The position numbers and the translations under genes are program-made. The notes below the pieces were generated by a model. That model saw only the letters and a program-made list of their open reading frames with translations. It did no database searches and was not told where the DNA came from. From assembly GCF_030269645.1 (NCBI RefSeq), contig NZ_BSTR01000073.1, forward strand, positions 1 through 32,864: DNA of 32,864 nt. Reading direction: 5' to 3'. Below, piece after piece: positions 23,780 through 32,106 of this stretch. This stretch comes from Actinokineospora sp. NBRC 105648. GTDB lineage: Bacteria > Actinomycetota > Actinomycetes > Mycobacteriales > Pseudonocardiaceae. Every line of letters begins with the position of its first letter. The first letter of the stretch is position 1.

Positions 23780-24190
23780 TCACCGGATGGCCAGATTGGT
23801 GTCCGAGGCGGCCACTGCCTGGGTGAGCATGGCGACGGTCTCTTTCAGACCGTCCTGGACGGAATCCACAACCGCCCGGTTGGTGACCAGTTCCACCTCG
23901 ATCGCGCACTCCCCCGCGCCGCTGTCGTGGACCACCAGTGAGCCGTGGTAGTCGTTCGGGCCATCCGCTCCCCAGCGCAGGGAGTGGGAGTCGGGGTCCA
24001 GTAGCAACCACGCCTTGCTCTGGATGTGGGTGCCGTCCACTTCGGCTTCGACCAGGACCTCTGAGCCGCCCAGTGGCTCCGCCTTGGTCAGGCGCGGGAA
24101 GTAGTGCGGGAGGTTGCGCACGTCCGCCAAGTAAGCGAAGACCGCCTCGGCGGGGACGGCCGCAGGCGCGGAGTGTCGGTAGTTGCCCAT
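23780..24190 (-). CDS. SRPBCC-family protein
   Basis: This is a 136-residue helix-grip protein of the polyketide cyclase/dehydrase-like SRPBCC group: MGNYRHSAPAAVPAEAVFAYLADVRNLPHYFP at the N-terminus, then strands around VLVEAEVDG, AWLLLDPDSHSLRWG and the C-terminal helix DGLKETVAMLTQAV. These proteins bind hydrophobic ligands. The start is ATG 24190, 28 bases after the stop of the GAF-ANTAR gene, so it is probably the last gene of that operon. It is only distantly similar to the SRPBCC protein at 16217-16651. The ligand is unknown. Confidence 0.85.
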   Translation of the reverse strand: MGNYRHSAPAAVPAEAVFAYLADVRNLPHYFPRLTKAEPLGGSEVLVEAEVDGTHIQSKAWLLLDPDSHSLRWGADGPNDYHGSLVVHDSGAGECAIEVELVTNRAVVDSVQDGLKETVAMLTQAVAASDTNLAIR

Positions 24191-24218
24191 GCGGGCCGGG
24201 TACCCAGTGGGGTCCCGC

Positions 24219-24953
24219 TCACACCAGGTCGCCCGCCGCGGGCAGGGGGAGCCTGCGCATGGTCTCCTCGAAGTCGCCCCGGTCGTGGGCCTCCACCAGG
24301 GCCGCGGCCAGGTCGCGAAGCTTGGTGTTGCTGTTCTGCGACGCGGTCCGCAGTGCCTCGAAGGCGGTGTCGGTGTCGTAGCCGAAGCGGTGCATGAGCA
24401 GGCCCTGGGCCCGGCCGACCACCGCGCGGGTAAGCAGGGCCGCGCGCAGCTGTTCCACCAACCTGGTGGAGTCGTGGAAGAGCGAGACGTTGTCGAAGAC
24501 CACGCCCGCGTGCAAGGTCAACAGCATCACCAGGTCGTGCGAGGACTCACCGAACTGGCCGGGTTGGTCGGAGAACAACGAGAAGACCGCCGCCGCCGAC
24601 TTGTTCGTCGCGATCGGCAGGGCCAGGCAGCTGCGCAGTCCCGCCTGGGCGACCTTCGCGGAGAACGCGGGCCAGCGCTGGTCGGTCGCCACGTCGTCGA
24701 GCCTGCGGGGCTCGTGGTAGGTGACCGCCTCGATGATCGGGCCGCTGGCCAGCAGGTCCACGTCGCGGGGGTCGTCGCCGATGGTCTCGACCACTCCCAG
24801 GTCGGTGCGCACCGTGATGGAGGCGTGCGCGCAGCCGGGGATGGTGCCGATGGCCCTCTTGGTGAACCGGCCGAACGCCGTGCCGAGCTCGTCGTCCTCG
24901 ACGAGTCTGGCCACCTCGGCCAGTTCCTGGGCCAGCGAGATCACATCGGTCAT
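24219..24953 (-). CDS. GAF-ANTAR RNA-binding antitermination regulator
   Basis: This is a 244-residue soluble regulator. A GAF domain (about 20-165) would bind a small ligand. The C-terminal ANTAR domain (about 168-230) has the family pattern LRAALLTRAVVGRAQGLLM followed by a second helix pair (DTAFEALRTASQNSNTKLRDLAAAL). ANTAR proteins bind paired hexanucleotide-loop RNA hairpins and stop transcription termination; GAF-ANTAR proteins are numerous in actinomycetes. The ATG at 24953 overlaps the stop of the upstream unknown gene (ATGA), so the two proteins are made together. No matching RNA hairpin pair was identified here. Confidence 0.92.
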   Translation of the reverse strand: MTDVISLAQELAEVARLVEDDELGTAFGRFTKRAIGTIPGCAHASITVRTDLGVVETIGDDPRDVDLLASGPIIEAVTYHEPRRLDDVATDQRWPAFSAKVAQAGLRSCLALPIATNKSAAAVFSLFSDQPGQFGESSHDLVMLLTLHAGVVFDNVSLFHDSTRLVEQLRAALLTRAVVGRAQGLLMHRFGYDTDTAFEALRTASQNSNTKLRDLAAALVEAHDRGDFEETMRRLPLPAAGDLV

Positions 24954-25417
24954 GCAAGCCAACCTGGCGTCGGGGCATCGTGCTGTTCGCACCACTCTAT
25001 CGACCCGACCGTCCAGAGCAAGGCCAGCACCAATACGTCCACCGGGTCGAAGCGCTCGTCCGCGCGCAGCGCCAGCCCCAGCTGGAACTCGGTGTCCTCC
25101 GGTGTCCCGTTGAGCTGCGCGAGCAGCGCCCGCACCAGCGCGCGCACCGGCGGGTCGAGAGTGTCCACCTGGACCGGTTCGCCCTCGTCGTCGCGCAGGT
25201 CGAGCATGAACGCCTTGTCCGCGCCGGGCTCCTCGGCCCGGCACACCATCATGTCCGCGGTGGCCACCACGAGCTCGCGCAGCACGGCGGCGAGCCGGTC
25301 TCGGTGGTCCGGGCCTGCGAGCACGTCCAGCGCGCCTGCCTGCCCACGCGGGTCGAGGTCGCCGCCGCGGGTGACGGCGACGAGCCTGCGGGCCACGCCC
25401 CGGGGGTGCTCGGTCAT
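24950..25417 (-). CDS. Unrecognised protein coupled to the GAF-ANTAR regulator
   Basis: I do not recognise this family. The product has about 155 residues, is acidic and soluble, with no signal peptide or membrane segment. It contains helical stretches (VLRELVVATADMMV, VRALVRALLAQL, VDVLVLALLWTVGSIEWCEQH). I chose the ATG at 25417 because TGGAGG stands nine bases upstream; the GTG at 25423 would be too close to it. The stop overlaps the ATG of the GAF-ANTAR gene. That coupling and a MEDS-ATPase upstream suggest a partner or sensor in the same signalling unit. Confidence 0.75.
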   Translation of the reverse strand: MTEHPRGVARRLVAVTRGGDLDPRGQAGALDVLAGPDHRDRLAAVLRELVVATADMMVCRAEEPGADKAFMLDLRDDEGEPVQVDTLDPPVRALVRALLAQLNGTPEDTEFQLGLALRADERFDPVDVLVLALLWTVGSIEWCEQHDAPTPGWLA

Positions 25418-25479
25418 CTGCACTGACCTCCAGATCGCGTTGTGGGTGTCCCAGGGGACTTACCCGGTCCGCGTGAAGA

Positions 25480-26394
25480 TCAAGCGCCCGCGCCGCGGTC
25501 GAAGTGCGCGCGCACCGCGGTGCCGCGGCCGTCGGTGTGGATGGAGACCAGGTCCGCCAAGGAGTGCACGAGCAGCAGGCCGCGGCCGTGCGCCTGGTCG
25601 GTCGGGGCCGGGCGCAGGCCGGCGAGCGGGTCGACCAGGGTGCCCTCGTCGCGGATCTCGCACACCAGCTCGGACCCGTCGGACCACACGCTGAGCAGGG
25701 CGCGCCCACCGCCGTGCTCGATGCTGTTGGTCACCAGCTCGGTGATCACCAGGGCGGCGTCGCCGACGCGCTCGTCGGCCAGCCCGTGCTCGCGGGCAGC
25801 GGCGGACACCAGGGCCCGCGCGGCACCGAGCTCGCGGACGCCGACCAGCAGCGACCGGGCGTCGGCGGGTTCGTCGGGCACCTGGTTGTAGGTCCGCAGC
25901 ACGGTGTGCGGCGCGTAGCCCGGACTGGGCCGGTGGCTGCCGCGCTCCAGCACGCCCGGGTGGGTGGCGAGCGCGTCGGCTAGGGCGATCGGGCGCAGTC
26001 CCTCGGCGTCGAACGGGCACAGCAGCCGCAGCGGCCGCCCGTCGAGCAGCTGGTTGGCCAGCGCCTCGTGCCGCACGCACGAGGGGTACTCCGCGGGCGG
26101 TCGGCCCGGCCAGACGACCTCGGTGACCACGCGCGCGCCGGAGCCGAGCAGCGGGTGCAGCACGGCCGGGACGATCCGGCCCGGGTTGCGGCCGACCTCG
26201 CCCACGTCCAGCCAGCGGACGCCGTCGGCCAGCCCGTGCGCGGCGCACTCGTCGCGGACGAGGGTCAGGTTGTCGGTGGGTGCCACCACGGTGACCGCCT
26301 CACCCGCCTCGATCCCGGCGCGCACGAACGGCAGCACGGCCGCGAGGTACTCGGCGGCGCCCCGGTAGAGCAGTGCGGTGTGCCCAACGGTCAT
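25480..26394 (-). CDS. MEDS sensor - RsbW-like anti-sigma ATPase
   Basis: This is a 304-residue soluble regulator. Residues 1-165 match the MEDS domain (HTALLYRGAAEYLAAVLPFVRAGIEAGEAVTVV, later LCPFDAEGL), a sensor domain found with signalling outputs. Residues about 185-300 form an RsbW-type GHKL ATPase (N-box VITELVTNSIEHGG, G1 IRDEGTLVDP, then HGRGLLLVHSLAD and GTAVRAHF). Such proteins are thought to phosphorylate STAS anti-anti-sigma factors or bind sigma factors directly. The start is ATG 26394. It is divergent from the giant hybrid kinase-phosphatase gene and heads a four-gene minus-strand operon with the unknown, GAF-ANTAR and SRPBCC genes. Confidence 0.9.
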   Translation of the reverse strand: MTVGHTALLYRGAAEYLAAVLPFVRAGIEAGEAVTVVAPTDNLTLVRDECAAHGLADGVRWLDVGEVGRNPGRIVPAVLHPLLGSGARVVTEVVWPGRPPAEYPSCVRHEALANQLLDGRPLRLLCPFDAEGLRPIALADALATHPGVLERGSHRPSPGYAPHTVLRTYNQVPDEPADARSLLVGVRELGAARALVSAAAREHGLADERVGDAALVITELVTNSIEHGGGRALLSVWSDGSELVCEIRDEGTLVDPLAGLRPAPTDQAHGRGLLLVHSLADLVSIHTDGRGTAVRAHFDRGAGA

Positions 26395-26568
26395 CGCGCC
26401 GCCCGACCCGTCACATGGATCACCGTCGGGCCCCTTCCGTGGCTCACTGCGAGTTGAGTGGACATCAATCTACGCGTGCGCGCGCCGCCCGGCCGAACAC
26501 CCGGATCTCGGCGGCCCGCCGGGGCTGCGGCTATGGTCGGCACGGTCGGCAGGGGAGGCGAACGAGCG

Positions 26569-29500
26569 GTGGCGGTAGGGGACCTGGCGGACCTGATGGC
26601 CTCGGTCGACTGGGCGGACACCCCGCTGGGGCCGCCGGGGACCTGGGATCCACAGCTGCGCGCGGTGGTCCGCACGATGATGTCCTCGCGCCACCAGATG
26701 ATCCTCTACTGGGGACCGGAGTGGGTCGCGGTCTACAACGACGCCTACGCCGCGACCATCGGCGACAAGCACCCGCGCGCGCTCGGCAGACCGGCGGCGC
26801 ACAGCTGGGGCGAGCTGTGGGAGCTGGTCGGCCCGCTCGTGCGCGGCGTGGTCGCCGACCGGGAGTCGTTCTGGGCCAAGGACTTCCCGTTCACCCTGAC
26901 CCGGCGCGGCTTCCTGGAGCAGACCTACTTCGACCTGTCCTACGACCCGGTGGTGGTCGACTCCGGCGCGGTGGCGGGCGTGCTGTGCGTGGTGACCGAG
27001 ACGACCGGGCGGGTGCTGGGCGAGCGCCGGATGCGCACCGTGGGCGCGCTCGGCGCCCGGCTGGCCGGGCTGGCCGACGTGGCGCGCATCGCCGCGGTGG
27101 CGGGCGAGGTGTTGGCGGAGAACCCCGACGACCTGCCCTCGTTCGAGGTGCGCCTGTTCGACGGCCAAGACCGCGACACCGAGGACCGCGACGGCGAGCC
27201 GGTCTGGCTCGACGGCCCGGGTCCGCGCCGACTGGCCCTGCCGCTGGGCTCCGCCTCGGGTGTCGTCGGCGAGCTGGTCGTGCAGATCAACCCGATGCTC
27301 CCGGTCGCCGGGCCCTACCGGGAGTTCCTCGACGTGGTGGCGGCGACGCTGTCCTCGGTGCTGGCGAACGCGCTGGCCCAGGAGCAGGACCGGCTGCGGG
27401 CGCGGGCGCTGGCCGAGCTGGACCAGGCCAAGACCGAGCTGTTCGCCACCATCGGCCACGAGCTGCGCACCCCGTTGACGCTGATCTCCGGGCCCGCCGA
27501 GGACGCGCTCGCCGATGTGGACGAGCCGCTGGGCCCCCACCAGCGCGACCGGCTGGAGCTGGTCCGGCGCGGCGCCGGGCGGCTGCGGCGGATGGTCGAC
27601 AACATCCTCGACTTCACCCGGATCGAGAGCGGCGCGCTGCGCCCGGACCGGGTCGGCACCGACCTGGCCGAGCTGACCAGGGCGGTGGTCGCCTCGTTCC
27701 GGCCCGCGATCGAGCGGGCCGGGCTGGTGCTGGCGGTCGACTGCCCGCCGCTGCCGCGCGAGGTGTTCGTCGACCGGGACATGTGGCAGCGGATCGTGCT
27801 CAACCTGCTGTCCAACGCGCTCAAGTTCACCCTCTCCGGCGAGATCTCGCTCTCGGTGGCCGAGGTGGACGGCCAGGTCGAGCTCACCGTGTCCGACACC
27901 GGGCTGGGCATCCCGGCCGAGGAGATCCCGCTGCTGTTCGGCCGGTTCCACCGGGTGCGCGGCGCGGGCGGGCGCTCGCAGGAGGGCACCGGCATCGGCC
28001 TGGCCCTGGTGAGCGAGCTGGTCGCACTGCACGGCGGCACGATCGCGGTGCGCAGCGAACACGGCCGCGGCGCCACCTTCACCACCCGGCTGCCCTACGG
28101 CAGCGGCGCCACCCGACCGGCCGACGGCCCCACCGAGTCCACTGTGGACAGCTATCTGGCCGAGGCCCTCGGCTGGACCGCGGGCACCCGCGAGGGCGAG
28201 CTGGACCCGGGCGCCTGGGCGCCGATCGGCCAGACCGCGGGCGCCTGCGTGCTGGTGGTGCAGGACAACGCCGACCTGCGCGACTTCCTCGTCGGGCTGC
28301 TGGAGCCGCACTGGGCGGTCGTGCGGGCCACCGACGGTGCAGGAGCGCTGACCGCGGTCCACAGGCACCGGCCGGACCTGGTGCTCACCGACGTGGTGCT
28401 GCCCGGTCTGGACGGCTTCGGCCTGCTGGCCGAGCTGCGCGGCAACCCCAGCACCGAGCACATCCCGGTCATCCTGCTCTCCGCCAGGGCCGGTGAGCAG
28501 GACGCGATCGCCGGCCTGGCCGCGGGCGCGGACGACTACCTGGTCAAGCCGTTCTCCTCGCCCGCGCTGATCGCCCGGGTGCGCTCGACCCTGGAGCTGG
28601 CCCAGCTGCGCAACCACCAGTCGGCCTGGCGCGAGGCGCTGGTGGACTCCCTCGACGTCGGCTTCTTCATGATCGACGTCGAGGGCACCATCCTGGAGAT
28701 GAACGCCGCCTGCGCGGCGCTGCTGGGCTACGGCAGCGAGGGCCTGCCCTACCGGCCGCCGTACCCGTGGTGGACCGAGCAGCGGCCGGGGGCGGTCAGC
28801 GCGATGCGGGAGCGGCTCGCGGCCATGCTCGAGGGCGGCGGCGGGCGCTACGTCGCCGAGGTCGAGCAGGCGGGCGGGCGCGGCATCTGGGTCGCCGTCG
28901 CGATCAACGTGGTGCCGCGGCAGACGGGTGCGCGCCGGATGTTCGTCGGCACCGCCCGCGACATCACCGCCGACGTGCTCGCCGCCGAACGCGACCAGGC
29001 CCAGTCCTCGCTCGCCGCGACCCTGGCCGACGCCACCGACGTCGACGAGGTGCTCACCGCGGGCGCCACCGGGTTGGCCCGCGCGTGGCAGACCCAGCCC
29101 GCGGTGGTGGTGTGCTGGCCCGACGGCGGCGGCCCGGTGACGGCGGGCGAGGGCGACTACCCCGACTGGTCGGAGCTGCCCGAGCCGGTGCGCGCGGCGC
29201 TGGAGGAGGCCCGTGGCAGCCGCTCGCCGCAGGTCGTGCCGGAACCGGGCGCCGACGGGCGCGCGCTGGGCATCGCCGCGCCGATCGAGGCCACCGGCCC
29301 GCCGACCGGGGTGTGGCTGGGGTTCGCGCCGACCCGCCCGGTGTCCGATGTGGACAGATATCTGTTCGGCGCGCTGTGCGCGCAGTTCGGCGTCGCGCTG
29401 ACCAGGGCGCGCTCGTTCGAGGAGCAGCGGACCGTCGCGGTCACCCTGCAGCGCTCGATCCTGGGGCCGACGAACCTGCCCGAGGGGTTCGCGGTCCGCT

Positions 29501-30126
29501 ACGAGCCCGCGCTGGCCCCGCTGGAGGTCGGCGGCGACTGGTACGACGTGGTGGCCCTGGACGCCGACCGGGTCGGCGTGGTGGTCGGCGACTGCGTCGG
29601 CCGCGGCCTGCGGGCGGCCTCGGTGATGGGCCAGCTGCGCAGCGCCTGCCGGGCGCTGCTGCTGCGCGCGATCAGCCCGGCCGACGTGCTGACCGCGCTG
29701 GACGACTTCGCCGACCTGTTGCCCGGGGCGGTGTGCACGACGCTGTTCTGCGCGATCGTCGACCACGCGGCCGGGACCCTGGTCTACAGCAGCGCGGGCC
29801 ACCCGCCCGCGATCCTGCTCGGCACCGACGACCGCGCCACGCTGTTGGACGCGGCCACGTCGGTGCCGCTGGCGGTACCGCGCGTGCGGCCCCGGAAGCA
29901 GGCCACCGTCGACCTGGCCGCCGGGGACACCGCGCTGCTCTACACCGACGGCCTGGTCGAGCGGCGCGGTGAGACCATCGACGACGGCATCGACCGCGCC
30001 GTTCGGCGGCTACGCGCGGGCCGGGACCGCCCGGTGGCCGAACTGGCCGACCGGCTGGTGGCCGAGCTGCTGCCCGGCGGCCACGACGACGACGTGGCGG
30101 TGCTCATCTACCGGCACCGCGGCTGA
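26569..30126 (+). CDS. Giant hybrid PAS - histidine kinase - receiver - PAS - GAF - PP2C protein
   Basis: This is a soluble signalling protein of about 1185 residues. Order: PAS (about 10-150), a GAF-like stretch (about 165-280), kinase core (His297 in IGHELRTPLTL, N-box LLSNALKFTL near 415, DTGLGIP, GTGIGLAL), receiver (about 560-675, Asp608, Lys660), second PAS (about 690-800), GAF (about 815-950) and SpoIIE PP2C (about 965-1185: GGDWYD with Asp990, VVGDCVGRG, SSAGHPP, YTDGLVE, HDDDVAV). The first acid of the receiver pair is Gln565 (VVQDN). I prefer GTG 26569 behind GGGGAGG; GTG 26458 and ATG 26533 would add 37 or 12 low-complexity residues. One chain thus links sensing to dephosphorylation of a STAS factor. 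The STAS gene ends two bases from its stop, tail to tail. Confidence 0.9.
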   Translation: MAVGDLADLMASVDWADTPLGPPGTWDPQLRAVVRTMMSSRHQMILYWGPEWVAVYNDAYAATIGDKHPRALGRPAAHSWGELWELVGPLVRGVVADRESFWAKDFPFTLTRRGFLEQTYFDLSYDPVVVDSGAVAGVLCVVTETTGRVLGERRMRTVGALGARLAGLADVARIAAVAGEVLAENPDDLPSFEVRLFDGQDRDTEDRDGEPVWLDGPGPRRLALPLGSASGVVGELVVQINPMLPVAGPYREFLDVVAATLSSVLANALAQEQDRLRARALAELDQAKTELFATIGHELRTPLTLISGPAEDALADVDEPLGPHQRDRLELVRRGAGRLRRMVDNILDFTRIESGALRPDRVGTDLAELTRAVVASFRPAIERAGLVLAVDCPPLPREVFVDRDMWQRIVLNLLSNALKFTLSGEISLSVAEVDGQVELTVSDTGLGIPAEEIPLLFGRFHRVRGAGGRSQEGTGIGLALVSELVALHGGTIAVRSEHGRGATFTTRLPYGSGATRPADGPTESTVDSYLAEALGWTAGTREGELDPGAWAPIGQTAGACVLVVQDNADLRDFLVGLLEPHWAVVRATDGAGALTAVHRHRPDLVLTDVVLPGLDGFGLLAELRGNPSTEHIPVILLSARAGEQDAIAGLAAGADDYLVKPFSSPALIARVRSTLELAQLRNHQSAWREALVDSLDVGFFMIDVEGTILEMNAACAALLGYGSEGLPYRPPYPWWTEQRPGAVSAMRERLAAMLEGGGGRYVAEVEQAGGRGIWVAVAINVVPRQTGARRMFVGTARDITADVLAAERDQAQSSLAATLADATDVDEVLTAGATGLARAWQTQPAVVVCWPDGGGPVTAGEGDYPDWSELPEPVRAALEEARGSRSPQVVPEPGADGRALGIAAPIEATGPPTGVWLGFAPTRPVSDVDRYLFGALCAQFGVALTRARSFEEQRTVAVTLQRSILGPTNLPEGFAVRYEPALAPLEVGGDWYDVVALDADRVGVVVGDCVGRGLRAASVMGQLRSACRALLLRAISPADVLTALDDFADLLPGAVCTTLFCAIVDHAAGTLVYSSAGHPPAILLGTDDRATLLDAATSVPLAVPRVRPRKQATVDLAAGDTALLYTDGLVERRGETIDDGIDRAVRRLRAGRDRPVAELADRLVAELLPGGHDDDVAVLIYRHRG

Positions 30127-30127
30127 C

Positions 30128-30493
30128 TCAGCCCCCGGCGTGGTCGGCGGACATCGCCTCGGCGACCGAGGGGTGCACCTCGAGGACGTGGTCCAGCGAG
30201 CTGATCTGGATGGCGCGCAGCACCGCCCCGCCGTCGGTGAGCACGCGCAGCGCGCGCCCCTCGTCCCGGCAGCGGGTGTGGTACTCCACCAGCAGGGCCA
30301 GCCCGGCCGAGGCCAGGAAACCCACGCCGGTGAGGTCGAGCAGGACCGGGGCGTCGGTGCCGCGGCGCACCGCGTCCTCGAGGTGGCCGCGCAACACCGG
30401 CGCGGTGCCCATGTCGATCTCACCGCGCACGTGCAGCAGCACGGCGTCGGCTCGGTCGCCGTACTCGACGGTCAGTAGGTCGGACGTACTCAT
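30128..30493 (-). CDS. STAS-domain anti-anti-sigma factor
   Basis: This is a 121-residue single STAS domain of the SpoIIAA/RsbV type. Landmarks are LLHVRGEIDMGTAPVLRGHLEDAV and LLDLTGVGFLASAGLALLVEYH. Ser62 lies in the loop that carries the phosphoserine in this family, although the usual D-S-S/T-G reads ASAG here. In the unphosphorylated state such proteins bind an RsbW-type kinase and free the sigma factor; PP2C enzymes reactivate them. The tail-to-tail neighbour is the PP2C hybrid and the next gene the other way is a UsfX-like RsbW. All components of a partner switch except the sigma factor are therefore adjacent. The start is ATG 30493. Confidence 0.92.
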   Translation of the reverse strand: MSTSDLLTVEYGDRADAVLLHVRGEIDMGTAPVLRGHLEDAVRRGTDAPVLLDLTGVGFLASAGLALLVEYHTRCRDEGRALRVLTDGGAVLRAIQISSLDHVLEVHPSVAEAMSADHAGG

Positions 30494-30654
30494 GGCAGCC
30501 CTTCACGGGAGTGCGGGATCGGTGTGGCGGCTGGCTGCTCAACCGCCTCGGCGTCCAGCCTAGTAGGTCGGTCCGGGTCGATCGAGGTGTCCCACACCGA
30601 TAGCGTGTCGGGCGAGGCGGGCGCCGCGCGCCGCCGAGCCAGGATCGAGGGAGC

Positions 30655-31047
30655 ATGAGCGTGCCCGACACCGCCCCGCCGCACGTGGACCTGCGGCTGC
30701 GCGCCGACCTGGCGAACCTGCCGATCGTGCGCGGTGTGGCCGCCACGGTCGCCATGGGGGCGGACTTCACCGTCGACGCCATCGCCGACCTGCGCCTGGC
30801 CGTGGACGAGGTGTGCTCGCAGCTGATCGTGCTGGCCGCCCCCGGCGCCCAGCTGGAGTGCCGCTTCCACCTCGACCCGGCGGGCATCACGGTCGAGGCG
30901 AGCACGCGCTCCCGCGACGGCCGCCCACCGGCGACCGACAGCTTCGGCTGGCACGTGCTGCGCACCCTGGCCGACTCGGTCGAGACCGGCATGGGCGAGG
31001 GCGTGCGGCCGCCGGTGCACATCACCATCCGCAAGCTCAAGGCCTGA
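30655..31047 (+). CDS. RsbW/UsfX-like anti-sigma factor
   Basis: This is a 130-residue GHKL ATPase of the RsbW family. It resembles Mycobacterium tuberculosis UsfX (RsbW), the anti-SigF factor, in several stretches: VARL/LRADLANLPIVRGV, DAIADLRLAVDEVCSQLIVLA, the SFGWHVLRTLAD block and a closing ITIRKLKA. As in UsfX, the N-box Asn and the glycine lids are weak, so it may bind the sigma factor without much kinase activity. In most actinobacteria the sigF gene follows directly; here the next gene is a metallophosphoesterase and no sigma gene is present. The start is ATG 30655 after GAGGGAGC. Confidence 0.88.
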   Translation: MSVPDTAPPHVDLRLRADLANLPIVRGVAATVAMGADFTVDAIADLRLAVDEVCSQLIVLAAPGAQLECRFHLDPAGITVEASTRSRDGRPPATDSFGWHVLRTLADSVETGMGEGVRPPVHITIRKLKA

Positions 31048-31100
31048 GCGAGACCCGCGTCTCGCCCCACGGCGCGCGCCGAGGTGGAAAGATCGAGCGG

Positions 31101-31940
31101 GTGGGCACCCTCCTGGCGATCAGCGACCTGCACATCTCGTACGAGGAAAACCGCGAGATCGTGCGCGGCCTGCGGCCGGAGTCGCCGCAGGACTGGCTGA
31201 TCGTCGCGGGCGACGTCGCCGAGCAGGTGGCCGATGTGCGGTGGGCGCTGGAGATCCTGGCCGGGCGGTTCGCCAAGGTCGTGTGGACACCGGGCAACCA
31301 CGAACTGTGGACGATGCCCGCCGACGCCGTGCAGGCCCGCGGCGTCGAGCGGTACGCCGCGTTCGTCGAGATGTGCCGCGAGCTGGGCGTGCTCACCCCG
31401 GAGGACGAGTACCCGGTGTGGGAGGGCGAGGGCGGCCCGGTCCGCGTCGCCCCCCTGTTCCTCGGCTACGACTACACCTTCCGCCCCGAGGGCGCGGACA
31501 CCAAGGAGAAGTCCCTGGAGATCGCCCACGCCAGCGGCATCGTCTGCACCGACGAGTACTACCTGCACCCAGACCCCTACCCGACCAGGGACGACTGGTG
31601 CCGGGCACGAGTGGCCGAGACAGAGGCACGACTGGCGGCCGCGGCCGACCCGTCGGTGCCCTACGTGCTGATCAACCACTACCCCCTGGTCCGCGAACCG
31701 ACGCGCGTGTTGCGCTACCCCGAGTTCGCCCAGTGGTGCGGCACCGAGCTCACGGCCGACTGGCACACCCGCTTCCCCACCGCGGTGATGGTCTACGGCC
31801 ACCTGCACATCCCCCGGATCACCCACTACGACGGCGTCAAGTTCCAGGAGGTCTCCCTCGGCTACCCCCGGGAGTGGCGCCGCCACGGAAACCCTCACGG
31901 TCTGCTACGAGCGGTACTGCCTGCCTCAGCACGCGTCTGA
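31101..31940 (+). CDS. Metallophosphoesterase (calcineurin-like)
   Basis: This is a 279-residue soluble enzyme of the calcineurin-like phosphoesterase superfamily. The two-metal site is complete: Asp9 and His11 (SDLHIS), Asp38 (GDV), Asn66 and His67 (GNHE), His193 (NHYPL), and His234 and His236 (YGHLHIP). The substrate is unknown; members act on phosphoproteins, nucleotides or coenzyme-A-type compounds. It begins 53 bases after the UsfX-like gene on the same strand, so co-transcription is possible. The start GTG at 31101 lacks a strong Shine-Dalgarno, but residues VGTLLAISDLHIS fit the family N-terminus exactly. From about 31560 codon use drifts to A-ending codons. Confidence 0.9.
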   Translation: MGTLLAISDLHISYEENREIVRGLRPESPQDWLIVAGDVAEQVADVRWALEILAGRFAKVVWTPGNHELWTMPADAVQARGVERYAAFVEMCRELGVLTPEDEYPVWEGEGGPVRVAPLFLGYDYTFRPEGADTKEKSLEIAHASGIVCTDEYYLHPDPYPTRDDWCRARVAETEARLAAAADPSVPYVLINHYPLVREPTRVLRYPEFAQWCGTELTADWHTRFPTAVMVYGHLHIPRITHYDGVKFQEVSLGYPREWRRHGNPHGLLRAVLPASARV

Positions 31941-32016
31941 CCAGGGAAAACACCGAGAGCGTGTGGCCGCTATCACCCCAGGGTTATGCCTTGTTGGGAT
32001 GAGCTTCCCTCGTTTC

Positions 32017-32038
32017 GTTCGCCCATATTGGTGAACGA
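32017..32038. promoter_or_regulatory. 22-base near-palindrome upstream of the unknown gene
   Basis: CGTTC...GAACG arms extend inward almost to the centre (CGTTCGCCCAT / ATTGGTGAACG), with one G-T wobble and one mismatch in 11 pairs. It is 69 bases upstream of the ATG at 32107, in an otherwise unmarked 166-base gap. This is a candidate operator; no regulator can be named. Confidence 0.4.
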
Positions 32039-32106
32039 CAGTCGACGGCCGGGCAATCAGGCCATGAAGGGCGAACCGGACGCCGACGGGTGAAAGGTGG
32101 CGCGCC

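Noticed and set aside
26470..29802. A 1110-residue minus-strand reading frame opposite the giant hybrid kinase gene
   Set aside because: It is antisense to well-defined kinase and PP2C motifs; its translation is low complexity (Gln/Arg/Val/Gly) as expected from high-GC antisense DNA.
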